Source: Pacificoceanicola sp049803835 (GTDB lineage Bacteria > Pseudomonadota > Alphaproteobacteria > Rhodobacterales > Rhodobacteraceae). Taken from it: a stretch of DNA of 64,000 bases. Location: positions 248,001 through 312,000 of the forward strand of contig NZ_JBNAGK010000002.1 of assembly GCF_049803835.1 (NCBI RefSeq). Reading direction: 5' to 3'. Below the pieces are notes generated by a model. That model saw nothing but the letters and a program-made list of their open reading frames with translations. It made no database searches and was not told the origin of the DNA. This document shows, piece after piece, positions 53,769 to 61,594 of the stretch. The first letter of the stretch is position 1, and every line of letters starts with the position of its first letter. The position numbers and the translations under genes were made by a program.

Positions 53769-53990
53769 TCAGAAGCCGAGACCTTCGTATTTCTTCTTGA
53801 ACTTCGACACGCGGCCACCCTGGTCGAGCATGCGGCCCGTGGTGCCGGTCCAGGCCGGGTGCACGGTCGGGTCGATGTCGAGCTGAAGGGTGTCGCCTTC
53901 CTTGCCCCAGGTGGTGCGGGTCTGGAACTCGGTCCCGTCGGTCATCTTGACGGTGACGAGGTGGTAGTCGGGATGCAGATCCTTTTTCAT
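53769..53990 (-). CDS. rpmE: 50S ribosomal protein L31
   Basis: 73 residues, MKKDLHPDYHLVTVKMTDGT start, complete. It contains no cysteine, so it is the zinc-free (C-minus) type. Follows rplS by 11 nt in the same operon. Confidence 0.96.
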   Translation of the reverse strand: MKKDLHPDYHLVTVKMTDGTEFQTRTTWGKEGDTLQLDIDPTVHPAWTGTTGRMLDQGGRVSKFKKKYEGLGF

Positions 53991-54001
53991 CTCGTCTCTC
54001 C

Positions 54002-54382
54002 TTATGCGTTGGCCTTGGGGGCCTTGTAGTTGGCGTCTTCGGCGATCCGGGCGGACTTGCCGCGACGATCCCGCAGGTAGTACAGCTTGGCGCGGCGGAC
54101 GCGGCCACGGCGGACGACCTCGATGGACTCGATGTTGGTCGAGTACAGCGGGAACACGCGCTCGACGCCCTCGCCAAAGGAAATCTTGCGAACAGTGAAG
54201 GAGGCGGCAATGCCCGAGCCGTTCTTGCGGCTGATGCAGACGCCTTCGTAGTTCTGCACGCGGGTGCGGGTACCTTCGGTCACCTTGTAGCCGACGCGGA
54301 TGGTATCACCGGCCTTGAAATCGGGGATGGTCTTCCCCAGCGCAGCGATCTGCTCCGCTTCGATCTGTGCGATCAGGTCCAT
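54002..54382 (-). CDS. rplS: 50S ribosomal protein L19
   Basis: 126 residues from ATG 54382 (AGGAG upstream). GDTIRVGYKVTEGTRTRVQN, YEGVCISRKNGSG, VFPLYSTNIESIEVVRRG and RRAKLYYLRDRRGK are all typical. Sits at the 30S/50S interface. Separated from trmD by a gap and a GNAT gene. Confidence 0.97.
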   Translation of the reverse strand: MDLIAQIEAEQIAALGKTIPDFKAGDTIRVGYKVTEGTRTRVQNYEGVCISRKNGSGIAASFTVRKISFGEGVERVFPLYSTNIESIEVVRRGRVRRAKLYYLRDRRGKSARIAEDANYKAPKANA

Positions 54383-54740
54383 CTGATCAACTCCTATGTT
54401 ACACGCGGTTTGGCCGCGGATGATGTCTGACGCCGGTGCTGGCACGGATCGGGAAGCAGGCTCCCCGCGCCGCGCAGAGGCGACAGCTGTTCATTGGATC
54501 GGTTGCCGCCCGGCAAAGGGCCGCGCAAAAACCGCAAGGCCCCGAGTCACCCCGAAGCCTTGTGTCCGGGCTGATAGGGGTACGGGCGGGGGAAAGCAAG
54601 GGAAATGTGCCGCGACGGCCGGTGTCCCCGAACGGTAGAAAATTTTGCCGGGACAAAATTTTGCCTGGGGCTCTGCCCCGTCCCTTGTGGGACTCCCCGA
54701 GGGTATTTGAGGACCAGAGAAATCCACAGGCCCCGCAGGC
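54383..54740. other. Gap between rplS and the GNAT gene
   Basis: Holds the repeat element at 54639-54719. The other 250 bp have no gene that I can support; the rplS promoter should lie here. Confidence 0.5.
54639..54719 (+). repeat. Dispersed composite repeat element, copy 1
   Basis: AAAATTTTG-CCGGGA-CAAAATTTT (54639-54662), then GGGGC-TCT-GCCCC (54667-54679), GTCCC-TTGT-GGGAC (54680-54693) and the tail GAGGGTATTTGAGGACCAGAG. The same module order is found at 60313-60386. Confidence 0.75.
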
Positions 54741-55202
54741 TCAGAGCGCGCGTTTGAACCCGGCGTGGCTTTGCGTGAAACCGAGGCCCGCGTAGAAGCG
54801 ATGCGCCGCCGTGCGGCTGTTGCTGGAGGTCAGTTGCACCAGGGTGCAGCCACGCGCCCTTGCCGCGTCGATGGCCCAGAGGATCATCTGTCGCCCGAGG
54901 CCCTGCCCGCGCAGGGTCCGCGCGACGCGCACCGCCTCGATCTGCGCGCGCCAGCTGCCGTGGTGGGACAGGCCGGGGATGAAGCTCAGCTGGAAGGTGC
55001 CGACCACCGCGCCGTCCCGCTCCGCCACCAGCAACTGCTGGTTCGGGTCTGCCGCAATCGCCGCGAAGGCCGCGAAATAGGCGGGATCCGCGGCGCCGTC
55101 CGGGTCGTCGCGGGTCCGCCCGAGGTCATCGTCTGCCAGCAGGGTCAGGATGGCGCCCAGATCGGCGGGCCGCGCGGTCCGGATGTGCAGCATGTCAGTC
55201 AT
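54741..55202 (-). CDS. GNAT-family N-acetyltransferase
   Basis: 153 residues from ATG 55202, overlapping the trmD end by 8 nt (ATG 55193 is an alternative). The acetyl-CoA motif RGQGLG is in VRVARTLRGQGLGRQMI, followed by SSNSRTAAHRFYAGLGF. Substrate unknown; ribosomal-protein acetylation would suit the context but is not shown. Confidence 0.85.
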   Translation of the reverse strand: MTDMLHIRTARPADLGAILTLLADDDLGRTRDDPDGAADPAYFAAFAAIAADPNQQLLVAERDGAVVGTFQLSFIPGLSHHGSWRAQIEAVRVARTLRGQGLGRQMILWAIDAARARGCTLVQLTSSNSRTAAHRFYAGLGFTQSHAGFKRAL

Positions 55203-56013
55203 CGCGCGTCTCCTTTCGGGCAAGATAGGCCTCCCAGAGGTCCGGACGCCGTGCGCGGGTGATCGCCTCGCCCTGCGCCTGGCGCCAGGCGGCGATGGCC
55301 CCGTGGTTGCCGGACAGGAGCACCTCCGGGATCGGCAGCCCGTTCCATTCGGCGGGCCGCGTATATTGCGGATGTTCGAGCAGGCCGTGGGAATGGCTCT
55401 CCTCGACGGCGCTCTCGGCATTGCCGAGCACTCCGGGGATCAGCCGCACCGTGGCGTCCAGCATGGCCTGTGCCGCGATCTCGCCGCCGGTCATGACGAA
55501 GTCGCCCAGGCTGATCTCATGGATGCCGTAGTGGTGCAGCACGCGATCGTCCACGCCCTCGAACCGGCCGCAGATCAGCGTGATCCCCGGCAGTGTCGCC
55601 CAGTGCCGCGCCATGGCCTGATCGAAACGCCGGCCGCGCGGGCTGAGATAGACCAGAGGTCCCGGCACCCGGCGCACCGCATGGTCGATGGCACGGCCCA
55701 TGACATCGGCCCTCAGCACCATCCCCGCGCCGCCGCCCGCCGGGGTGTCATCGACGTTGCGATGCTTGCCCTCCCCGAAATCGCGCAGGTTGACGGTGTG
55801 CAACTGCCAGGTGCCATCCTTCAGCGCCTTGCCGGTCAGGCTGTGGCCGAGCACGCCCGGGAAGGCCTCCGGGAAGAGCGTGATGACCTGCGCCTGCCAG
55901 GCGCGGGAGAGGTCTTCCTCCGCCATCAGGTCGCGGGGTTTCAGCGTCGGGCGCATGGTCTTGCGGCCATGGGACCGGCTTGTCGGTGTATCGGGGGCCT
56001 CGGGCGTGTCCAT
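55195..56013 (-). CDS. trmD: tRNA (guanine-37-N1)-methyltransferase
   Basis: 272 residues. SPOUT knot motifs GGGAGMVLR, SPRGRRFDQ, LICGRFEGVDDRVL and EISLGDFVMTGGE. An N-terminal extension of about 38 residues (PTSRSHGRKTMRPTLKPRDL) precedes the usual VITLFPEAFPG start; such extensions occur in this family group. The usual upstream partners rpsP and rimM are not here. Confidence 0.95.
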   Translation of the reverse strand: MDTPEAPDTPTSRSHGRKTMRPTLKPRDLMAEEDLSRAWQAQVITLFPEAFPGVLGHSLTGKALKDGTWQLHTVNLRDFGEGKHRNVDDTPAGGGAGMVLRADVMGRAIDHAVRRVPGPLVYLSPRGRRFDQAMARHWATLPGITLICGRFEGVDDRVLHHYGIHEISLGDFVMTGGEIAAQAMLDATVRLIPGVLGNAESAVEESHSHGLLEHPQYTRPAEWNGLPIPEVLLSGNHGAIAAWRQAQGEAITRARRPDLWEAYLARKETRDD

Positions 56014-56091
56014 CGGTGTTGTCCTGTTCTGGCAGCGCGGTCTAGACTGCCCCGCCCCGCGCGTACAGGAAAAACTCTTGGGCCCCGCCGG

Positions 56092-56580
56092 TCAGGACAG
56101 CTCCAGCTCCGCGTTCGCGACTGTGTCGCGCAGGTCGAGCACCGCGGCAGGCTGCACGAAATCCTGTGCCAGGATCGCCGCCTCGGACGGGCTCGCCCGC
56201 AGGACACGCTCCAGACGGGCCACGGCCTGCCGTTGCCGAGGGCCGAGCCGCTCCGGACCGGTATGGCCCCAACGCGCCATCACCCGCGCGAGGATCTCGG
56301 CAACCACCGCATCGCGGTGCGCGGCATCGGGGGCGGAAGGTTTGGGGAGCGGATCGGGGAGCAGCGTGCCCGCAGCGGTGTCGCGAAGCAGGAACCCGCC
56401 CCCATCCGGCGCGGCGGGCTCGCCACCGCGCCGTCTGAAGGACACGAAAACCGAATACAAACTGCCCGCGCCACCCAGCGCAAGTGTCGCGGGACCACTC
56501 AACACAGACCCAGGTATCAGCAGAACCGCCAAGGCCGGACCCAAAGCAAGACCTGCAAGCCAAACACGCTGTACCGTCAC
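56092..56580 (-). CDS. Possible small membrane protein of unknown function
   Basis: 162 residues from GTG 56580. Two N-terminal hydrophobic segments (VWLAGLALGPALAVLLIPGS and TLALGGAGSLYSVFVSF), then a soluble helical part ending FVQPAAVLDLRDTVANAELE. An overlapping reverse-strand frame (56042-56590) is Arg/Cys-rich and less believable. No family recognised. Confidence 0.5.
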   Translation of the reverse strand: MTVQRVWLAGLALGPALAVLLIPGSVLSGPATLALGGAGSLYSVFVSFRRRGGEPAAPDGGGFLLRDTAAGTLLPDPLPKPSAPDAAHRDAVVAEILARVMARWGHTGPERLGPRQRQAVARLERVLRASPSEAAILAQDFVQPAAVLDLRDTVANAELELS

Positions 56581-56913
56581 CCTTGTTCACCCAGGCTGCA
56601 TAACTCGAATACGGCTAAAAATGGCCGAAGATTGTGGCGGAAAGGTGGTATCGGAGGCGGCTTTTCTGAGGGATTGTCCCGCTGGTATCGCCTCAATCCG
56701 CCAATCTGGCCGACTGTTTCGCCACAATCATCGGCGCGGGTTGCGGCCAGATTTTGCCCTACAATCCATGCGGGAAACATGTTTGTGCGACCAACAGGTT
56801 CCGCCAAACCGAAAGGATTCGATTCGCCGGTGCCATGAAAAAGGGACGGCCCGGCGCCTGGCCAAGCCGTCCCTCGGGGTCGGTTGCAACGATCCGATCC
56901 GGCCGGGCCGGCG
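56581..56913. other. Gap between the 56092-56580 gene and the aldolase
   Basis: The last 75 bp hold the aldolase terminator. The rest shows no gene; one reverse-strand frame of 76 codons (56577-56807) has no ribosome binding site and was not accepted. Confidence 0.5.
56838..56874 (-). terminator. Terminator of the aldolase gene
   Basis: Reverse strand: AGGGACGGC (56874-56866), inner GC-rich loop, GCCGTCCCT (56850-56842), then TTTT (56841-56838). Confidence 0.8.
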
Positions 56914-57816
56914 TCAGATCGACGCCTTGTAGATCTTGTCGATGTTGACGCCGAGGGCGGCGTTGAACGCCTCGTCGGACATGCCCTTGCTCAGGCCCTC
57001 TGCCAGCGCCCGGGAGAAGGAGGCGATCATCTTGGGCTGGCGCGCCAGCTTCTCGCAGGCCTCGTCGGTGGAGTGCCCGCCGGACAGCGCGACGACACGG
57101 ACCACGTTCGGGTGCTCGGCGAGGGAGTCGTAGAAGCCGTCCTCGTTCGGGATGGTCAGCTTGAGCATGACCTTTTCGTCCGCCTTCAGCGTGTCGAGAT
57201 GCCGGGCGATCTCGTCTCGCAGCATGACCTCGGCCTCACCCTTGGTCGGGGAGTGGATGTCGATCTCCGGCTCGATGATCGGCACCAGACCCGCAGCGCA
57301 GACCTCGCGACCCAGCTCGAACTGCTGCGCGATCACTGCTGCGATGCCGGTGCTGTCGGCCTCGTGGATGACCGAGCGCTCCTTGGTGCCGAAAACGCCG
57401 AAGCCCCGGGCATCGGCAAGCAGCTCCGTCAGGCCCGGGATCGGCTTCATGAGCTGGACGCCGTTCTCCTTGGCTTCGAGGCCCTTGTCGATCTTCAGGA
57501 ACGGGATGACGCCGCGCTCTTCCCAGAGCACCGTGGTGACCGGTTTGCCGTCGATCGTGCCGCGCATCGTACGCTCGAAGAGGATCGCGCCCAGAACCTT
57601 CTCCGAGGTGAACTCCGGCGCCATGATGATCCGGCTGCGCATGGCGTGGATCTCGGCGAACATCGCTTCCTCGCCGTCATATTCGTCTTCCTTGACGCCA
57701 TATTGCAGCAACGCCTTCGGGGTCGAGCCGCCGGACTGGTCGAGCGCGGCGATGAAGCCCTTGCCGGTCGACATCAATTCGACCTGTTTCGCGAAGGTTG
57801 CGGGGTCCTGAGCCAT
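56914..57816 (-). CDS. Fructose-bisphosphate aldolase, class I
   Basis: 300 residues from ATG 57816 (GAGG 6 nt upstream). FIAALDQSGGSTPKAL, MRSRIIMAPEF, VPIIEPEID with the catalytic Glu, and VVALSGGHS are class I signatures. Cleaves fructose-1,6-bisphosphate through a lysine Schiff base, metal-free. Glycolysis and gluconeogenesis in the cytoplasm. Confidence 0.93.
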   Translation of the reverse strand: MAQDPATFAKQVELMSTGKGFIAALDQSGGSTPKALLQYGVKEDEYDGEEAMFAEIHAMRSRIIMAPEFTSEKVLGAILFERTMRGTIDGKPVTTVLWEERGVIPFLKIDKGLEAKENGVQLMKPIPGLTELLADARGFGVFGTKERSVIHEADSTGIAAVIAQQFELGREVCAAGLVPIIEPEIDIHSPTKGEAEVMLRDEIARHLDTLKADEKVMLKLTIPNEDGFYDSLAEHPNVVRVVALSGGHSTDEACEKLARQPKMIASFSRALAEGLSKGMSDEAFNAALGVNIDKIYKASI

Positions 57817-57970
57817 CTTTGTCCTCGTGTTCAAGAAAGTCTTTGGCGATTGAATAAACGAGGGGGCGGCGTGGGGATAGAGGGGGGCGACGGCTTTAAC
57901 GCTAACGGGCGCGAGAAACTCTCAGGGGTGACGCGCAGGGGTTTCGCCGCGCGTTGCGCGGCGACCGGCG

Positions 57971-58050
57971 GGGGGGGGGGGGGGGGCGCGCCCGCGGGGG
58001 GGGGGCCCCCCCCCCCCCCCCCCCCGCCCCCCGCCCCAGGNNNNNNNNNN
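57971..58050. other. Low-quality G/C homopolymers and N run (scaffold gap)
   Basis: Runs of G and then C with almost no other base lead into N at 58041-58050. The 62 bases before and the 62 after are the same sequence with three differences, which indicates two contig ends that overlap rather than a true duplication. Confidence 0.85.
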
Positions 58051-58112
58051 GCGCGAGAAACTCTCCGGGGGGACGCGCAGGGGTTTCGCCGCGGGTTGCG
58101 CGGCGACCGGCG

Positions 58113-58193
58113 GCGGCTCCTGCGGAGCCGCCGTGGGGGCGCAGCCCCCAGTCGCCTGACGGCGACGCCCCCGGAGTATTTGTGAAAGAGAAG
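58113..58193 (-). repeat. Hairpin chain downstream of hemE, repeat family copy
   Basis: GGCTCC-TGC-GGAGCC, TGGGGGC-GCA-GCCCCCA (58133-58150), GTCGCC-TGAC-GGCGAC (58151-58166), then CCGGAGTATTTG and AAAGAGAAG (58171-58193). The tail resembles the elements at 54639 and 60313. It may serve as the hemE terminator. Confidence 0.55.
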
Positions 58194-58223
58194 AAACAGG
58201 GGACCGGCGCCCCTGCCCGGCCG

Positions 58224-59255
58224 TCAGGCCTTGCCGCGAACGGTGTCGATCATCAGTTGCACGTTCTCGGGATCGGCGTCCGGCGTGATGCCATGGCCGA
58301 GGTTGAAAATGTGCGGACCGCCGGAGAAAGCCTTCACGACGCGCCGGGTTTCGTCGACAAGGTCCTGCCCGCCGGTGACCATGTGACGACTGGCGAGGTT
58401 GCCCTGGACGCAGCCGCCGGGCTGGACGTGGTCGGCGGCCCATTCGGGGGTGACCGAATCGTCGATCGCAACGCAGTCCGCCCCGGTGGCGGCGTGGAAG
58501 CCGATGTACTTGTCCCCCGCCTGACGCGGGAAGGCGATGACCGGCAAGCCGGGGAAGCGGGACTTGAGTTCGGTGGTGATGATCTGCGCGGGCCGCGTGC
58601 AGTACCGGTCGAAGTCGTCGCCTTCCAGCGAGCCGGCCCAGCTGTCGAAGAGCTTGACCACTTCGGCGCCGGCCTTCACCTGTTCGGAGAGGTAGTCGAC
58701 GGTGGCCTCGGTCAGACGGTCGATGATCGCCTCGAAAAGCGGGCGGTTCTCGGCCTTCAGCGCGTGGGCGGGGCCTTGATCGGGCGTACCGCGACCCGCG
58801 ATCATGTAGGTGGCCACGGTCCAGGGCGCCCCCGCGAAACCGATGAGGGTGGTCTCATCCGGCAGGGCCTTCGAGAGATTTGCAACCGTCTGGTAGACCG
58901 GTGCGAGGGTGTCATGGATCATCTTGCCGCGGCCAAGCTTGTCGAAATCGGCCTGCGACCGGATGGTCGAGAGGCGCGGCCCCTCGCCGGTGACGAACCA
59001 CAGCTCCGCGCCCAGCGCCTGCGGCAACAGCAGGATGTCAGCGAACAGGATCGCCGCATCGAAGCCGTAGCGGCGGATCGGCTGGAGGGTGACCTCGGTG
59101 GCGAGATCCGGGTTGTAGCAGAGCGACAGGAAATCCCCGGCCTCGGCCCGCGTCGCGCGGTATTCCGGCAGGTAACGCCCCGCCTGCCGCATCATCCAGA
59201 TTGGCGGTGTCGGCAGCGTCTCGCCCGCAAGGGCGCGCAGGATCGTCTTGGTCAT
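58224..59255 (-). CDS. hemE: Uroporphyrinogen decarboxylase
   Basis: 343 residues from ATG 59255 (GGAGG 5 nt upstream). RQAGRYLPEYR near the N-terminus, the FAGAPWT stretch and FNLGHGITPDADPEN at the end. Decarboxylates uroporphyrinogen III to coproporphyrinogen III. Divergent from hemC with an 84-bp shared control region. Confidence 0.96.
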   Translation of the reverse strand: MTKTILRALAGETLPTPPIWMMRQAGRYLPEYRATRAEAGDFLSLCYNPDLATEVTLQPIRRYGFDAAILFADILLLPQALGAELWFVTGEGPRLSTIRSQADFDKLGRGKMIHDTLAPVYQTVANLSKALPDETTLIGFAGAPWTVATYMIAGRGTPDQGPAHALKAENRPLFEAIIDRLTEATVDYLSEQVKAGAEVVKLFDSWAGSLEGDDFDRYCTRPAQIITTELKSRFPGLPVIAFPRQAGDKYIGFHAATGADCVAIDDSVTPEWAADHVQPGGCVQGNLASRHMVTGGQDLVDETRRVVKAFSGGPHIFNLGHGITPDADPENVQLMIDTVRGKA

Positions 59256-59339
59256 CGGGGCCTCCTCGGTCATTACTGGCGGCAATATGTCAATTCCGGC
59301 GCCATTGCCACCGGCTTTGCCGCGACATAAGAACAAGTC
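59256..59339. promoter_or_regulatory. Shared hemE-hemC control region
   Basis: 84 bp between two divergent tetrapyrrole genes must hold both promoters. I do not see a clean FNR box (TTGAT-N4-ATCAA) or a CrtJ/PpsR-type TGT-N12-ACA site. Confidence 0.5.
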
Positions 59340-60296
59340 ATGACACAGGATCTTCCCTCCGAACACGCGCCGCTTCGTATCGGCACCCGTGGCTCCCCCC
59401 TCGCCCTGGCGCAGGCGCACGAAACGCGGGCGCGGCTGATGGCGGCGCATGATCTGCCGCAGGCGGCGTTCGAAATCGTCGTCATCAAGACGACAGGCGA
59501 CGACCGCGCCCTGATCGCCGCGGACCGCCCGCTGAAGGAGATCGGCAACAAGGGCCTCTTCACCAAGGAAATCGAGGAGGCGATGCTCGCCGGAGACATC
59601 GACATCGCGGTGCATTCGATGAAGGACATGCCGACGGTGCAACCCGACGGGCTGGTTCTGGATTGCTATCTGCCCCGGGAGGACACGCGGGATGCGTTCA
59701 TCACGTTGTCTGGCGGCGGGTTGCGGGATCTGCCAGAAGGCGCGGTGGTCGGGACATCCTCGCTCCGGCGGCGGGCGCAGCTGCTGGCGCGCAGGCCAGA
59801 CCTCAAGGTCGTCGAATTCCGGGGAAATGTTCAGACCCGGCTGAAGAAACTCGGGGACGGCGTGGCGCAGGCCACCTTCCTCGCCATGGCCGGGTTGAAC
59901 CGGATGGCCATGGACGATGTCCCGAAATCGCCCATCGACCCGGACGACATGCTGCCCGCGGTGGCGCAGGGCGCCATCGGGATCGAGCGCCGGTCGGACG
60001 ATGGCCGCGTGGCTTTGATGCTGGCGGCGATCCATGACGGCGACACCGCGCTTCGGCTGGCGGCGGAGCGGTCCTTCCTCGCGGCGCTGGACGGCTCCTG
60101 CGAGACGCCGATTGCCGCCCTGGCGGAGCTGGACGGCGCGATGCTGCGGCTGCGCGGCGAAATCCTGCGCCCGGACGGGTCAGCGGCCTTTGCCGGCGAG
60201 ATCACGGGACCGGCGACGGACGGCCCGCAGATGGGCCATGAGCTGGCGAACCGGCTGCTGACGCAGGCGGGACCGGGGTTCTTCGACTGGACGTGA
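59340..60296 (+). CDS. hemC: Porphobilinogen deaminase (hydroxymethylbilane synthase)
   Basis: 318 residues. Polymerises four porphobilinogens. RIGTRGSPLALAQ start, HSMKDMP with the catalytic Asp, GTSSLRRRAQL, EFRGNVQTRL, and C254 in LDGSCETPIAAL, which carries the dipyrromethane cofactor. ATG 59340. Confidence 0.96.
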   Translation: MTQDLPSEHAPLRIGTRGSPLALAQAHETRARLMAAHDLPQAAFEIVVIKTTGDDRALIAADRPLKEIGNKGLFTKEIEEAMLAGDIDIAVHSMKDMPTVQPDGLVLDCYLPREDTRDAFITLSGGGLRDLPEGAVVGTSSLRRRAQLLARRPDLKVVEFRGNVQTRLKKLGDGVAQATFLAMAGLNRMAMDDVPKSPIDPDDMLPAVAQGAIGIERRSDDGRVALMLAAIHDGDTALRLAAERSFLAALDGSCETPIAALAELDGAMLRLRGEILRPDGSAAFAGEITGPATDGPQMGHELANRLLTQAGPGFFDWT

Positions 60297-60312
60297 TTGC
60301 CCGGACCGGGCG

Positions 60313-60386
60313 AAGATTTTGCCGGGATAAAATCTTGTTTTCGGGGGCTTTGCCCCCGGACCCCCAGGTATTTCAGGACCAGAGAA
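60313..60386 (+). repeat. Dispersed composite repeat element, copy 2
   Basis: AAGATTTT-GCCGGGAT-AAAATCTT (60313-60336), CGGGGGC-TTT-GCCCCCG (60342-60358), then ACCCCCAGGTATTTC and AGGACCAGAGAAG (to 60386). Lies between the convergent hemC and TusA-like genes and may terminate both. Confidence 0.75.
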
Positions 60387-60409
60387 GCCAGGGGGCACCG
60401 CGCTGACTC

Positions 60410-60631
60410 TCAGCCCTTCCTTATCCGCCAGACCATGGTTGCACCCACTTCGCGCTGATCCAGCAGCGTGTGCCCGGCCTCTGCGCAGAAGTGCGGCATG
60501 TCGATGATAGCCGCGGGATCGTCCGTCAGCACCCGCAGAACATCGCCGCTCGCCAACGCCTGAAGCCGCTTGCGGGCCTTCAGGACGGGCAGCGGGCACA
60601 GCAGACCGATGGCGTCGAGTTCGTGTTCCAT
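60410..60631 (-). CDS. TusA-family sulfurtransferase
   Basis: 73 residues from ATG 60631. The active cysteine C12 is in the LCPLPVLKARKRL motif (CPxP). TusA-like proteins relay sulfur for tRNA thiolation, molybdenum cofactor or sulfur oxidation; which one is not clear. Divergent from ccdA, a common pairing that suggests a link to thiol-redox chemistry. Confidence 0.88.
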   Translation of the reverse strand: MEHELDAIGLLCPLPVLKARKRLQALASGDVLRVLTDDPAAIIDMPHFCAEAGHTLLDQREVGATMVWRIRKG

Positions 60632-60726
60632 GCCCGCGCAGATAGACCCGCGCGCGCCAAAGGAAAAGCCCCAACGCACATGTGACCGTTTGATGCCGTG
60701 ACGGAGGCCGCGCAATCGCCTATGCC

Positions 60727-61482
60727 ATGGCCATGTTCGGAATCGAGATCATGGATGCCTCGCTCCTGCCGGCCGCCGTCGTGGCGCTGCTGGCCGGGCT
60801 CATTTCGTTCCTCTCGCCCTGCGTGCTGCCGGTGGTGCCGCCCTATCTCGCCTATATGTCCGGCGTGTCGATGAGCGACATGAACAGCGACGGTGCCCGG
60901 GGCAAGGCGCTGCTCGCGGCGCTGTTCTTCGTCCTTGGCCTCTCCACGGTCTTCCTGCTGCTCGGCTTTGCCGCCTCCGCCGCCGGGACCGCGCTGCTGC
61001 AATACCAGGGCTGGTTCAATACCGCCGCCGGGGTGATCGTGATGATCTTCGGCGCGCATTTCGTCGGGGTCTACCGGATCGGATTCCTCGACCGGGAGGC
61101 GCGGCTCGATGCCGGGGACCGGGGCGGCAGCGCCTTTGGTGCCTATATCCTCGGTCTGGCCTTTGCCTTCGGCTGGACGCCCTGCATCGGCCCGCAACTG
61201 GGCGCGATCCTGTCGCTGGCGGCCTCGGAGGCGTCCCTGTCGCGGGGCACCCTTCTCCTTGGCGTCTACGCGGCGGGGCTGGGCATTCCCTTCCTGCTGG
61301 TCGCGGCCTTCCTGCCGCGCCTGACCGGGGCGATGGCCTGGATGAAGCGGCACATGGAACAGATCGAGCGGGCCATGGGATTGCTGCTCTGGACCATCGG
61401 CCTCCTGATGCTGACCGGGGGCTTTTCCGCTCTGTCGTTCTGGCTGCTGGACACCTTCCCGGCGCTGGGAGCGCTCGGATAA
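60727..61482 (+). CDS. ccdA: Cytochrome c biogenesis protein CcdA
   Basis: 251 residues, six membrane helices. The two redox cysteines are in FLSPCVLPVVPPYLAYMSG and FGWTPCIGPQLGAIL. Transfers electrons from thioredoxin to periplasmic thiol oxidoreductases for cytochrome c maturation. Start ATG 60727; ATG 60733 is also possible. Confidence 0.93.
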   Translation: MAMFGIEIMDASLLPAAVVALLAGLISFLSPCVLPVVPPYLAYMSGVSMSDMNSDGARGKALLAALFFVLGLSTVFLLLGFAASAAGTALLQYQGWFNTAAGVIVMIFGAHFVGVYRIGFLDREARLDAGDRGGSAFGAYILGLAFAFGWTPCIGPQLGAILSLAASEASLSRGTLLLGVYAAGLGIPFLLVAAFLPRLTGAMAWMKRHMEQIERAMGLLLWTIGLLMLTGGFSALSFWLLDTFPALGALG

Positions 61483-61495
61483 ACCGTCGCGCTGA

Positions 61496-61519
61496 GCGGG
61501 GCACAGCCCCGCCCTACAG
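61496..61519 (+). repeat. GC-hairpin repeat downstream of ccdA
   Basis: GCGGGGC-ACA-GCCCCGC followed by CCTACAG. It matches 36584-36607 (inside mccB) in inverse orientation with one difference. It may act as the ccdA terminator although no T-run follows. Confidence 0.6.
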
Positions 61520-61594
61520 CCGCCGCGCCAAACCAAAGCCTTACTCTTGCCGGAAAACGCGTCTAGCCTGCCGCGAGGCAGAAAGGCGCGGGGC

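Larger units (their letters stand above)
57817..58223. other. Gap region holding an assembly break
   Basis: No gene. 57817-57908 is the aldolase upstream region. 57909-57970 and 58051-58112 are near-copies of each other flanking a homopolymer-rich stretch and ten N. 58113-58200 holds a chain of GC hairpins downstream of hemE. Confidence 0.8.

Noticed and set aside
57971..58020. G/C homopolymer hairpin as a biological structure
   Set aside because: Typical low-quality contig end; flanked by duplicated sequence and N.
56884..58185. + strand frame running through the N block
   Set aside because: Antisense to the aldolase and then through homopolymers and N; created by the assembly gap.
59256..59339. 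FNR or PpsR box between hemE and hemC
   Set aside because: No TTGAT-N4-ATCAA or TGT-N12-ACA match could be made.
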